Positions 26,174-33,917 of a DNA stretch of 38,288 nt are shown one piece after another (position 1 is the stretch's first letter; every line of letters starts with the position of its first letter). The stretch is from an uncultured Bacteroidaceae bacterium (GTDB lineage Bacteria; Bacteroidota; Bacteroidia; Bacteroidales; Bacteroidaceae): the NCBI GenBank assembly GCA_905234125.1, contig CAJOGQ010000037.1, forward strand, positions 1 to 38,288, written 5' to 3'. Below the pieces are notes generated by a model. That model saw only the letters and a program-made list of their open reading frames with translations, had not been told where the DNA came from and did no database searches. The translations under genes were made by a program, and so were the position numbers.

Positions 26174-26485
26174 GGCATAGAGCCTATGGGCGTTCTGACG
26201 GCGATAAGTCCACGCGAAGTAAAGGCACAGGCCGATGGCCACAGCCGTGAAGAAGATTCCCCACATGGCGGTGTTAGAACCTCCATCAGTGCCTGTGAGG
26301 AAGTTCAGGTGAGAACGAAGGGTGTCAATCACTGTGCTGTCCACACCTAATGTGTCAAGAATCTGTTCTGGCACACTCAGCGAATCAACCGATTTCGAAG
26401 GAATGGAATCGGGGGGGAGAATAGGCTTGTCGATAACTGGATGATGGATGCGTCCAGGATAAGCGATGTCTAATAATTGCATCAT
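26171..26485 (-). CDS. Small single-pass membrane protein, unknown
   Basis: A 104-residue protein without a recognised family. It has a Pro/Ser/Asp-rich first half (IDKPILPPDSIPSK, SVDSLSVPEQILDTLGVDST) and one membrane helix near the C-terminus (TAMWGIFFTAVAIGLCLYFA), followed by a basic tail (WTYRRQNAHRLYA), so the long N-terminal part probably faces outward. Either ATG of the MM pair may be the start. It sits between a 110-residue membrane protein and the GT9 gene in a same-strand run. Its stop codon lies within a heptad array. Confidence 0.7.
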   Translation of the reverse strand: MMQLLDIAYPGRIHHPVIDKPILPPDSIPSKSVDSLSVPEQILDTLGVDSTVIDTLRSHLNFLTGTDGGSNTAMWGIFFTAVAIGLCLYFAWTYRRQNAHRLYA

Positions 26486-26493
26486 AGTTCTTG

Positions 26494-26549
26494 AAATGTT
26501 AAATGTAAAATATTAAATGTAAAATGTAATAAGATGTCAAATGTTTAAC
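26494..26549 (+). repeat. Heptad array between the 110- and 104-residue genes (AAATGTA type)
   Basis: AAATGTT, three AAATGTA units and AAATATT, then three looser heptads (GTCAAAT, GTTTAAC). It fills the gap and touches the stop of the 110-residue gene. Confidence 0.88.
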
Positions 26550-26877
26550 TTAGGTAGATGACCTGACTGACGAGCAGTCCGATGAGGAAACTGGTTGCAT
26601 TGCACAAGGTGCTGTAAATGAGCGCCTGCTTCAACTGCTTCACGAAAATGAGATACCACAAGGTCTCGACCACCACCACAATCAACTCTCCCGCCAAGAT
26701 GCTCCCCATGCCACCATCCACATGAATCAGATAGAGGTTCAACGGCACGTTCGTCAGCACATTCACCACCACCGATGCACCCAGCACTTTCTTTCTCCGC
26801 TCTCCCATCAACCACAGCACCCCACCTTCAATCAGAATGGTTGGCACCAACGCCATCAGCAATATCTCTACCATCAT
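26545..26877 (-). CDS. Small multi-pass membrane protein, unknown
   Basis: A 110-residue hydrophobic protein with about three to four membrane segments (VEILLMALVPTILIEGGVLW, VLGASVVVNVLTNVPLNLYL, AGELIVVVVETLWYLIF, CNATSFLIGLLVSQVIYL) and a short basic loop GERRKKV. No family recognised. It starts 14 bases after the MFS gene stop, so it may act with that transporter. The stop lies at the edge of a heptad array. Confidence 0.75.
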   Translation of the reverse strand: MMVEILLMALVPTILIEGGVLWLMGERRKKVLGASVVVNVLTNVPLNLYLIHVDGGMGSILAGELIVVVVETLWYLIFVKQLKQALIYSTLCNATSFLIGLLVSQVIYLS

Positions 26878-26883
26878 AGATGT

Positions 26884-26911
26884 GTCAAATGTCAGATATC
26901 AAATGTCATCC
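26884..26911 (+). repeat. Heptad array at the end of the MFS gene (GTCAAAT type)
   Basis: GTCAAAT, GTCAGAT, ATCAAAT and GTCATCC in register. Read on the minus strand it gives the last residues and the TGA stop of the MFS gene. Confidence 0.85.
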
Positions 26912-27938
26912 CATCCACAAAGGCTAACAGATAGCCTGGTATCAACGCTCCTGCCAACAAACCGAAGGCCAATCCTTCCCTTCCTTTCAGCACCACATTG
27001 GCTAAATAGAGTGTTGCGGGCATCGTGCAGTTGACAGCGAATATTCCAGCCATCACAATGGCCAGTCCGCCGCTTCGCCCAAACAAGCACACCAACACAA
27101 CCAACAGCACCGTCACCATCGCCCTCAACATGCCCATCGCCTTCACCAACCAACCTCCTGCCATCTTGCCCAACATCGCCGATCCGCCTATCAGCAGGAT
27201 CATCAAATCATTTTTCTCCAAATCGCCAGAGAAACTCTCACCTATGTAAGAACGCAACATCACCAGAACCATCAGCACCCCGATGGCGACTCCTCCCAAT
27301 CCCCAAAGGGAAAAGGCTGACGTAACATTGGTCACTTGCCCATTGTTGGTGTTCTGTTCAAGCACATCGTGTAAACTCTCCACCTTTTGGAGTTGGGGCG
27401 CTCTCACAGCCAACATGCAGAGAATCAACAAAAACGCATAGAGCAGTCCCCACGAACAAAACAAGCCTCCCAGGGTCAATCCCATCACGCCCGTCGAAAC
27501 GAACACGCCCAAAGCACGGATGTCATTGCCTGTCTCCATGGCCGTTTGTTTGCCTCCCCACACATGGAAGAGCGAATTGCCGAGTCCCAAGAGCGTTGCG
27601 ACAGCCATTCTCGCCACTTTGTCCCCCAAGGATGAGTGGGGAGAGCAGAAGGCGGCCTCTGAGAGGGATGCGCACATGACAGCCATTGTCAGCAAAACGA
27701 CTGCCCCTAACAGCATCCAATGCTTCTGTTTCATGCGGTCAGCCCATGCACCTGTGAGGGGTTGCGTAAGGAAAGCCAACACGTTGTAATTCACAAACAT
27801 GCCCATGCTCTCTGCGCCTAACAGGTTCTGACGATTAGCCATCAGCCACAGGCAACACAAACACAGCCCATCTACCAGAAAGTGCATCAGGGCACCCATC
27901 AGCGTCATGCGCCATCCGTATGAAATCCGTTCAGACAT
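26892..27938 (-). CDS. MFS-type transporter
   Basis: A 348-residue integral membrane protein with about ten to eleven helices. The N-terminal half has the MFS loop (LTQPLTGAWADRMKQKHW, between helices 2 and 3) and the middle holds a charged loop (about 180-205). At 348 residues it is shorter than typical MFS proteins (about 400), and the C-terminus ends at MTFDI inside a heptad array, so the last helix may be shortened. The substrate cannot be told. It is the first gene of a five-gene operon with two small membrane proteins and two lipid A/LPS-type enzymes, so transport linked to the envelope is possible. Confidence 0.82.
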   Translation of the reverse strand: MSERISYGWRMTLMGALMHFLVDGLCLCCLWLMANRQNLLGAESMGMFVNYNVLAFLTQPLTGAWADRMKQKHWMLLGAVVLLTMAVMCASLSEAAFCSPHSSLGDKVARMAVATLLGLGNSLFHVWGGKQTAMETGNDIRALGVFVSTGVMGLTLGGLFCSWGLLYAFLLILCMLAVRAPQLQKVESLHDVLEQNTNNGQVTNVTSAFSLWGLGGVAIGVLMVLVMLRSYIGESFSGDLEKNDLMILLIGGSAMLGKMAGGWLVKAMGMLRAMVTVLLVVLVCLFGRSGGLAIVMAGIFAVNCTMPATLYLANVVLKGREGLAFGLLAGALIPGYLLAFVDGMTFDI

Positions 27939-27964
27939 TTCTTTCTTTGTCCTGTTTAGATGGG

Positions 27965-27972
27965 CAAAGGTA
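27965..27972 (-). promoter_or_regulatory. -7 box of the MFS-to-acyltransferase operon
   Basis: TACCTTTG on the minus strand, 27 bases before the MFS ATG. Confidence 0.65.
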
Positions 27973-28119
27973 CGGATTTTAATTGAAAATAGGCACCCTT
28001 TCGTTCTGTGAACTCGATGAATGACGGATATTTAGGTCATTTTAACATCAAAATGGCACATTCGACCCCCAAAATGCAAGTTTTTGACCCGAAAAGTTGA
28101 GAGACCGACAAATTTGCCT

Positions 28120-28127
28120 TAACTTTG
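28120..28127 (+). promoter_or_regulatory. -7 box of the exported-protein cluster
   Basis: TAACTTTG matches TAnnTTTG and lies 44 bases before the ATG at 28171. No firm -33 box. Confidence 0.6.
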
Positions 28128-28170
28128 TGGCGAAAACAGTCAGATGGCAAATATCAAATACTACTTATAC

Positions 28171-28731
28171 ATGATGAAAAAGATTCAACTTTTACTATTA
28201 TGCCTGTTGGCGGCCATTGCTGTTCAGGCACAAACCTCTGCCAAAGCGAAAGCGCGTGTGGCAGAAGTGAGAAAACTCTATGCTGAGGCTAAAGAGCGCA
28301 TGGCATACAACGATCAGGACGAGTATCCGGCCAAGAGCAACATGGAGACCACCTATTATTATATGGCTCCTGGCGCTGGCCCCATCAAGCACTATGTCAA
28401 ATATTACCTTAGTACGAAAGAGACCGACGAAGGCGAAATTTTGTCATACACGACCTACTTCGTCAGTGACTCTTACAACTCAGGAGCACGCAAGATTTAT
28501 GAGGAGTATCTCTTTGACGAGGAGACGGACAAACTGGTCTTCGCATACGGCTACGAAGAGAACGGCAATGGCTCCAAGAACGAGGCTCGCTTCTATTTCT
28601 ACAAGGATGGCACGCTGGCACACAAGGATGTGAAGGTCGATTCAGAATGGGGCACCTTCTTGGATGAGGACTACATCACCCGTACGGCTGCGAATCTGAA
28701 GAAGGCTCAAGATCTGATGATTAACAATTAA
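28171..28731 (+). CDS. Exported protein, unknown
   Basis: A 186-residue protein with a signal peptide (KKIQLLLLCLLAAIAVQAQ). The mature part starts with a basic helical segment (SAKAKARVAEVRKLYAEAKE) and then alternates Tyr-rich strands (METTYYYMAPGAGPIKHYVK, ARKIYEEYLFDEETDKLVFA). No family recognised. The upstream in-frame ATG at 28144 is less likely because the signal peptide would be buried. It is the first of four exported-protein genes on the plus strand, 13 bases before the next. Confidence 0.75.
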   Translation: MMKKIQLLLLCLLAAIAVQAQTSAKAKARVAEVRKLYAEAKERMAYNDQDEYPAKSNMETTYYYMAPGAGPIKHYVKYYLSTKETDEGEILSYTTYFVSDSYNSGARKIYEEYLFDEETDKLVFAYGYEENGNGSKNEARFYFYKDGTLAHKDVKVDSEWGTFLDEDYITRTAANLKKAQDLMINN

Positions 28732-28744
28732 AAAAACGGACAAT

Positions 28745-29368
28745 ATGAGAAAGATCATTTTGATGATTGTATGTGCTTTCTCCCTTTGGGGATTGGAAGC
28801 ATGCAAACAGGGGGGTAATGTCCCTGCTGAGGTGGAAACTGATTCTGTCAATGTGGAGGCCACCGATATACAGGAAAAGGATGTTAAGGTGGAGACTGAA
28901 TCTATTGATGTGAAGAAGTATTGGGAACGCTTCCAAGAGATGTATGAAGAGGAAGACTTGGACGATATACATTATCCATTGACCAAGTATGCCTTCATCG
29001 ACATTGATGAGGATGGCGTCAATGAGGTTTGGGTACGTACCGAGAATGATGAAGATGGTGCCATCTTTGGTTTCGACGAGGAAGGTGAACCTCAGCTGAT
29101 TATCACTGAGAGCGAAGGCAAGCGCCCGTCCATCGGTAAAGGTTGGGTAGGCATTGGCTATCCTGCTGGTGGCCCTTCCTACTTCCATCATTATGCCATT
29201 GTGACGAACAGCACGATAGAGATCGAGTTTACGGACTTCCAAGTGGAGGATAACCACGAATACTACCAAGGTGAAACGGAGATTACTGAAACAGAGGCTA
29301 AGGAAATCGAGAAACGCATTCAGGGAGAAGGCAAGGCGCTGAATCCTGAGTGGATAACATTGAAATGA
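28745..29368 (+). CDS. Putative lipoprotein with acidic DxDEDG motif
   Basis: A 207-residue protein with a signal peptide and lipobox-like Cys20 (CAFSLWGLEACKQGG). After an acidic linker it has a helix (KKYWERFQEMYEEEDLDD) and the motif IDIDEDGVNEVWVRTENDED (about 85-104), resembling a calcium-binding EF-hand or FG-GAP-like loop. The next gene has a related motif (FDEDGNPELWLSTENDE), so the two share a domain. No family recognised. The motif is often seen in proteins that report a numeric or state value in Bacteroidetes, but the role is unknown. Confidence 0.75.
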   Translation: MRKIILMIVCAFSLWGLEACKQGGNVPAEVETDSVNVEATDIQEKDVKVETESIDVKKYWERFQEMYEEEDLDDIHYPLTKYAFIDIDEDGVNEVWVRTENDEDGAIFGFDEEGEPQLIITESEGKRPSIGKGWVGIGYPAGGPSYFHHYAIVTNSTIEIEFTDFQVEDNHEYYQGETEITETEAKEIEKRIQGEGKALNPEWITLK

Positions 29369-29387
29369 TTAAACAATAGAAGATAAT

Positions 29388-30488
29388 ATGAGAAAGTTAC
29401 TGACATTATTTATTTTTAGTTGTGTATGTTTGGTTTCCTTTGCACAGGAACAAAATCCACTGAAAGAACTTGAAACCCTGCGTTATGGATGGGCAAAGAA
29501 GACCATCACGGGTGTGAAGAGTGGCAATATCCTCCCGCTGCTCACAGCCTTCAACAAGGTGTGGCCAACTGACCCGGGCAAAGCCATCTTGACTGATGGC
29601 TCGAAGCCTGAGGCACAAGACAATGAGTATCATTTTGTGGTTGATACCCCCAATGGTTATGTGAGTGCCAACGAATTGGGAGACTACGGTCAAGACCTTT
29701 CGGCTTGTGTGTGGAAACGTTCCAACGGCCACAGACTTTTTGCTGTCAGATTCACCCAGTCTGTGGGTGTCTTTCCGCATTCCATTGTCCTCTTCTACGA
29801 TTTCGATGCTGCCAAGGGGACGCTTACTCCTGTAGATCATGCCTTGTCGCAGTTCATGCCAGCCTTCAATGAATCCTCTGTTGATGCTGTCAGCATCGAA
29901 CTCCCTCAGATAGGCAAGGACGTGCAAGTGCAGGAGTACATCATGGGTTGGTACTTCTCCATCAAGCACACTTACAAGTGGAATGGCATGGAACCTGAGT
30001 GGTCTGCCACCACCATCGAGAACCTCGACAAGATGGAGAAGATGTACAATGACCTCTATCAGATGGAGCAGAAAATCAGGTTCGAGAAGTTTGCCCTCTT
30101 TGATTTCGATGAGGATGGCAATCCTGAACTGTGGCTCTCCACGGAGAACGACGAATATCAGGCCATCTTTGCCATTCGTGCCAACGAAATTGAAATGGTG
30201 GCCTCTACCTACTACAAGACCCATCTCATTTTCCACGAGAACAACGTGATTGGTTCAGCAGGTGGTTGTGGTACAGGATGCTTCAATGCTGACTACATCA
30301 AACTCGGTGATAGCAAACCCGTCTATCGCTTCTCCGACTATCAGGAGTACGACTATCAGAAAGACGAGATGGTCAGCACTTACTCCAAAGATGGTAAGGA
30401 ACTTTCCAAGGCCGAAGGCGAACGCATCATGAAGACCTTTGGCGATGTGCATGACATCACTCCACTCTTCCAAAGACTGAAAAAGTAA
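29388..30488 (+). CDS. Exported protein sharing the acidic motif of the previous gene
   Basis: A 366-residue protein with a signal peptide (KLLTLFIFSCVCLVSFAQ). The first 200 residues have no recognised family. At about 235-260 it carries FALFDFDEDGNPELWLSTEN, similar to the motif in the preceding lipoprotein, followed by a Gly/Cys segment (GSAGGCGTGC) and a Tyr-rich region. It lies 19 bases after its neighbour and 26 before the WG-repeat gene. Two genes sharing one domain next to each other suggests duplication within the cluster. Confidence 0.75.
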   Translation: MRKLLTLFIFSCVCLVSFAQEQNPLKELETLRYGWAKKTITGVKSGNILPLLTAFNKVWPTDPGKAILTDGSKPEAQDNEYHFVVDTPNGYVSANELGDYGQDLSACVWKRSNGHRLFAVRFTQSVGVFPHSIVLFYDFDAAKGTLTPVDHALSQFMPAFNESSVDAVSIELPQIGKDVQVQEYIMGWYFSIKHTYKWNGMEPEWSATTIENLDKMEKMYNDLYQMEQKIRFEKFALFDFDEDGNPELWLSTENDEYQAIFAIRANEIEMVASTYYKTHLIFHENNVIGSAGGCGTGCFNADYIKLGDSKPVYRFSDYQEYDYQKDEMVSTYSKDGKELSKAEGERIMKTFGDVHDITPLFQRLKK

Positions 30489-30514
30489 GAAATCCTTAAA
30501 AAACTATTAAAATC

Positions 30515-31798
30515 ATGAACAGAAAGAGCAACAATAAGTGGGCAATGCTGTTGGCAATGCTGACTATCGTGACAGGCTTTGCCTGCACCAATCAGAAAAA
30601 GAGTGACGAACAGATAGCAGAACAGGCGGTTGAAGAAATCGAGGTGTCGCAGGACGAACTGGAGGCACTGGCCTTGGCACTACCTAAGTATAATCAAGTG
30701 GAGAACTTTCACGAAGGACTGGCTGCTGTCTGCGACAAGGAAACGACTCTTTGGGGCTTCATCGACAAGACCGGCAAGGAGGTTATCCCTTGTCTGTATC
30801 AGTATATTCCCGTAGAATTTAACGAAGGTGTCGCTATCGTCTGCACGACTGATGAGCGTATGCAAATTATCGACCACGAAGGCAAGGTCATTGCTCCGTT
30901 CGATTATGTATATAAAGGGGATGGATTCCACGACGGACTGATAGCTTTTGTCGAGGTCAACGATATTGGTGAAGACGGTGAGATCGATTGGCAACACTGG
31001 GGCAAAGCCGGATTTATCGACACGAAGGGCAAGGTGGTCATTCCAGCCGACACTTACGATGTTATGATGGGCGAAGGTCCCCTCATCAGCAACTTTAGCG
31101 ATGGACTCTGTCGTCAGAACTTAGATGGAAAATGCGTCTATATCGACACAAAGGGCAAGGTGGTCATCGAATGCAATAGCAGTTTTGGTGACGATTTCAG
31201 TGAAGGTCTTGTCGCCGTTTGGAAGTTCAACGAGAGTAAAGATGAGTACTTTTACGGTTTCATCGATAAGACTGGTAAAGAGGTTATTCCCCATCAGTTC
31301 ACTACCGTCGGAAGTTTCAGCGAAGGTCTCTGCTTTGTATCTGGTAAGGGAAAGTCTGGCTTCATCGACAAGAATGGCAAGTGGGTCATCGAGGGCGACT
31401 ATCAGGTGCTTCGACTTTATGAGGACACGGAAGGTGAGGAAGATCTCTGCCCCAACTTCAGCGAAGGATTGGCTTGGGTTTGCAACAGCGAGGGTAAGTT
31501 CGGCTACATCGACAAAACAGGTAAGACCGCTGTTCCCTTCCGCTACGAGCCTGGCTACAGCGAAGAGAGCGAATGGTTCGAGGAGCAGCCCTGCTACGAT
31601 TTCAAGGGAGGTATCGCCCGTGTCTGGGACAAAGCCACAAAGATGTATGGTTTCATCGATCGCGAAGGCAAGGAGATCTTCCCCTGCCAGTTTGACGGGG
31701 CGGAAGACATGAGCGAAGGTCTCGCCCTCATCAACCGTGGTGGACAGTATGGTTTCATCGATGCCAAGGGTAATTGTACGCTTGACCTTAAGAAATGA
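30515..31798 (+). CDS. WG-repeat lipoprotein
   Basis: A 427-residue protein with a signal peptide and a lipobox-like Cys (LTIVTGFACTNQKK). The rest is about eight to nine WG-type repeats, each near 35-45 residues, with the core GFIDKTGKEVIP or close variants (WGFIDKTGKEVIPCLYQY, YGFIDKTGKEVIPHQF, YGFIDREGKEIFPCQF). WG repeats are thought to form a beta-structured surface scaffold; the function of most members is unknown. It closes the four-gene exported cluster, and a strong terminator follows. Confidence 0.92.
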   Translation: MNRKSNNKWAMLLAMLTIVTGFACTNQKKSDEQIAEQAVEEIEVSQDELEALALALPKYNQVENFHEGLAAVCDKETTLWGFIDKTGKEVIPCLYQYIPVEFNEGVAIVCTTDERMQIIDHEGKVIAPFDYVYKGDGFHDGLIAFVEVNDIGEDGEIDWQHWGKAGFIDTKGKVVIPADTYDVMMGEGPLISNFSDGLCRQNLDGKCVYIDTKGKVVIECNSSFGDDFSEGLVAVWKFNESKDEYFYGFIDKTGKEVIPHQFTTVGSFSEGLCFVSGKGKSGFIDKNGKWVIEGDYQVLRLYEDTEGEEDLCPNFSEGLAWVCNSEGKFGYIDKTGKTAVPFRYEPGYSEESEWFEEQPCYDFKGGIARVWDKATKMYGFIDREGKEIFPCQFDGAEDMSEGLALINRGGQYGFIDAKGNCTLDLKK

Positions 31799-31826
31799 GA
31801 TTTGAATTAATTCGAGGATTCAAAAC

Positions 31827-31860
31827 AGCGAGGTTGTACCGTGGTGAGTACAACCTCGCT
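31827..31860 (+). terminator. Intrinsic terminator between WG-repeat gene and acyl-CoA ligase gene
   Basis: A perfect 13-base stem (AGCGAGGTTGTAC and its complement) with an 8-base loop, followed by TTGTCTT. It lies between convergent genes and may act on both strands. Confidence 0.9.
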
Positions 31861-31895
31861 TTGTCTTGGATGTGACGTTTATTCCTCTTCTCTAC

Positions 31896-33521
31896 TCATT
31901 TGTACAGGTATCTCCTGATGCTTCGTTTGGGGGTCTTCTCGAACTCCTGTTCCTGCACCTCAATGGCCGAGATGTTGGCGAAGGCTGGCAGGTAGGAGTT
32001 GATTTGCCGTTTGTAAGTGTCGAGGTTCTGGAGGAGGGTTTCGTGGGTAAGACCATGCCGTTCGAGGGCGGGTTCGCTCACATAGACGAGGGCCACGAGT
32101 TTTTCGCCTCGCTGTACCACCAGACTTTCCTCGAAGAGCGTGTGGGTCATGATGGCATCCTCAATCTCTTCAGGATAAACGTTTTGGCCATTGGCACCGA
32201 GGAGCATTGTCTTCTTGCGCCCTCGGATGTATATGTTTCCGTTCTTGTCGATGGTACCAAGGTCACCCGTGTGAATCCATCCTTCATCGTCAATGGCCTC
32301 GAGGGTTTCCTGTTCGTTCTTATAGTAGCCGAGCATGACGTTCATTCCCTTAGCCAGAATCTCACCTGGAGTGTGCTGTGGGTCGGGGGAGTCGATGCGA
32401 ATCTGCATGCGGGGAACAATCTTTCCGCAGGAACCTTTGGCAAAAAGCTTCCAATCCTCGTAACCGATGATGGGGCCACATTCGGTCATGCCATAGCCGA
32501 CAGTGTAGGGGAAATGTATTTGATGGAGGAAATCTTCCACTTCCTTGTTGAAGGCCGCTCCACCAATGATGCACTCATAGAAATGTCCTCCTAAGGCCGA
32601 ATAGAGTTTGTTGCGGATTTGGCGATAGACCACGTCACGCAGGATAGGAATGGCGGTGAGGGCACGAATGTGGCGTGTTCGAAGGATGGGGAATATCTGC
32701 TTCTGCACGATTTTCTCCAGAATGAGGGGCACAACGATGATGACGATAGGTTTGATATCGTTGAATGCCTTGATGACGATGTGTGGAGAGGGTGTCTTGG
32801 TGAGGAAATGCACGTGGCAACCGATGAGGAACTCGAAGAGGAAGTCGAAGGAAAATCCGTACATGTGTGCCATCGGCAGAATGGCGAGAGTGCGGTCGCC
32901 TGGACCAAAGTCGAGCACCTCGTCAGCGAACTGCATGTTCGACCAGATGGAGCGATAAGGGAGCATGACTCCTTTACTGCGTCCGGTAGAACCGCTGGTA
33001 TAACTGAGCAGGGCAAGGTCATCTGGATGCTCGCGGAAGTAGTGAACATCGGCAGGCTGGAGGTCTGTGAATGTCTCCATGTCGATGGACAGCGCTTCGT
33101 CTCGCATAGTGAAGTCTGCGATGTTAAGGATGCGTGCCTGCAACTTGTCCGCATATTTCTCTCCACAAATGATAAGTTTAGAGTCGGAATGCTCGTAGAT
33201 ATTCTGAATTTGCTCAATATTGAACTCAGAAAGGATGGGCACCACAACAGCCCCATAACTGAAAGCTGCATGGAAGGCGATGGCCCAATGAGCGTGATTC
33301 TTGTCGCACAGGGCAATTTTCTGTCCAGGCTCGATGCCCAGTTTGTTGAATAGCTGATGGAGGCGCGCGATCATCTTGGCCACGTCGCCATAGGTGAAGT
33401 TCTCGCCAGTGCCGTAGTTGGTGTAGGCGGGAAGACTCCAATTCTTGCACATGGTGGTTTCCATCAGACTTATGACTGAGGAGTCACTGGGATTTAATAT
33501 TCTTGTTTTTGCTTTAGCCAA
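31896..33521 (-). CDS. AMP-dependent acyl-CoA synthetase/ligase
   Basis: A 541-residue member of the ANL (AMP-binding) family, close to long-chain fatty acid-CoA ligases. The ATP-binding motif YTSGSTGRSKG (about residue 175), the YGMTE motif with its nearby GGAAFN, and GWIHTGDLGTIDKNGNIYIRG are all visible. The C-terminal catalytic lysine region is in EFEKTPKRSIRRYLY. These enzymes activate a fatty acid with ATP and load it on CoA. There is no membrane segment. It follows rhaM by 51 bases and may share its transcript. Confidence 0.93.
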   Translation of the reverse strand: MAKAKTRILNPSDSSVISLMETTMCKNWSLPAYTNYGTGENFTYGDVAKMIARLHQLFNKLGIEPGQKIALCDKNHAHWAIAFHAAFSYGAVVVPILSEFNIEQIQNIYEHSDSKLIICGEKYADKLQARILNIADFTMRDEALSIDMETFTDLQPADVHYFREHPDDLALLSYTSGSTGRSKGVMLPYRSIWSNMQFADEVLDFGPGDRTLAILPMAHMYGFSFDFLFEFLIGCHVHFLTKTPSPHIVIKAFNDIKPIVIIVVPLILEKIVQKQIFPILRTRHIRALTAIPILRDVVYRQIRNKLYSALGGHFYECIIGGAAFNKEVEDFLHQIHFPYTVGYGMTECGPIIGYEDWKLFAKGSCGKIVPRMQIRIDSPDPQHTPGEILAKGMNVMLGYYKNEQETLEAIDDEGWIHTGDLGTIDKNGNIYIRGRKKTMLLGANGQNVYPEEIEDAIMTHTLFEESLVVQRGEKLVALVYVSEPALERHGLTHETLLQNLDTYKRQINSYLPAFANISAIEVQEQEFEKTPKRSIRRYLYK

Positions 33522-33572
33522 AACGTTGCTTTGTTTTTTAGATGATACTTCTTTTTAACCTATCCTTGGTGC

Positions 33573-33887
33573 TCAGTCCATGTGGAACATCTCTGGCAAA
33601 GGTATGGATACGGGGCTGTTGTCCGGATTGGTCTCCATAATGTCGGCCATGTATGCCCACCATTTCTGGCAGATCTCTGTGCCACCAAGGTCTTGACTAC
33701 CTCCCTCTCCCTCCAGCTCTTGGTAGGCAAAAAGGATGTTGGTGTCTTCGTCGAGATAAATGCTATAGTTGCGCACACCGCTTTCTGTGAGCAATGCTTT
33801 GAGCTCAGGGAACAGGTTGGCGTGGCGACGCTTATATTCTTCCTTGCATCCTGGTTTCAGGAACATCTTGAATGCTTCTCTTTTCAT
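33573..33887 (-). CDS. rhaM: L-rhamnose mutarotase
   Basis: A 104-residue enzyme that converts the alpha and beta forms of L-rhamnose. The family pattern is clear: KMFLKPGCKEEYKRRHANLF with the catalytic His, NYSIYLDEDTNILFAYQE and the C-terminal WWAYMADIM with DNSPVSIPLPEMFHMD. Full length. No other rhamnose gene is in the window, so it is a stand-alone copy between a DUF2027 gene and an acyl-CoA ligase gene. Confidence 0.95.
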   Translation of the reverse strand: MKREAFKMFLKPGCKEEYKRRHANLFPELKALLTESGVRNYSIYLDEDTNILFAYQELEGEGGSQDLGGTEICQKWWAYMADIMETNPDNSPVSIPLPEMFHMD

Positions 33888-33917
33888 TTGATTTGTTAGA
33901 TTTATGGAGTGATTGGG

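Noticed and set aside
31866-32594. Long open frames opposite the acyl-CoA ligase gene
   Set aside because: They are antisense to a gene with intact catalytic motifs and show no family pattern.
33597-33604. TACCTTTG on the minus strand inside rhaM as a promoter for the ligase gene
   Set aside because: It matches the -7 box but lies in a coding region with no -33 box; the operon promoter at 34439 is sufficient.
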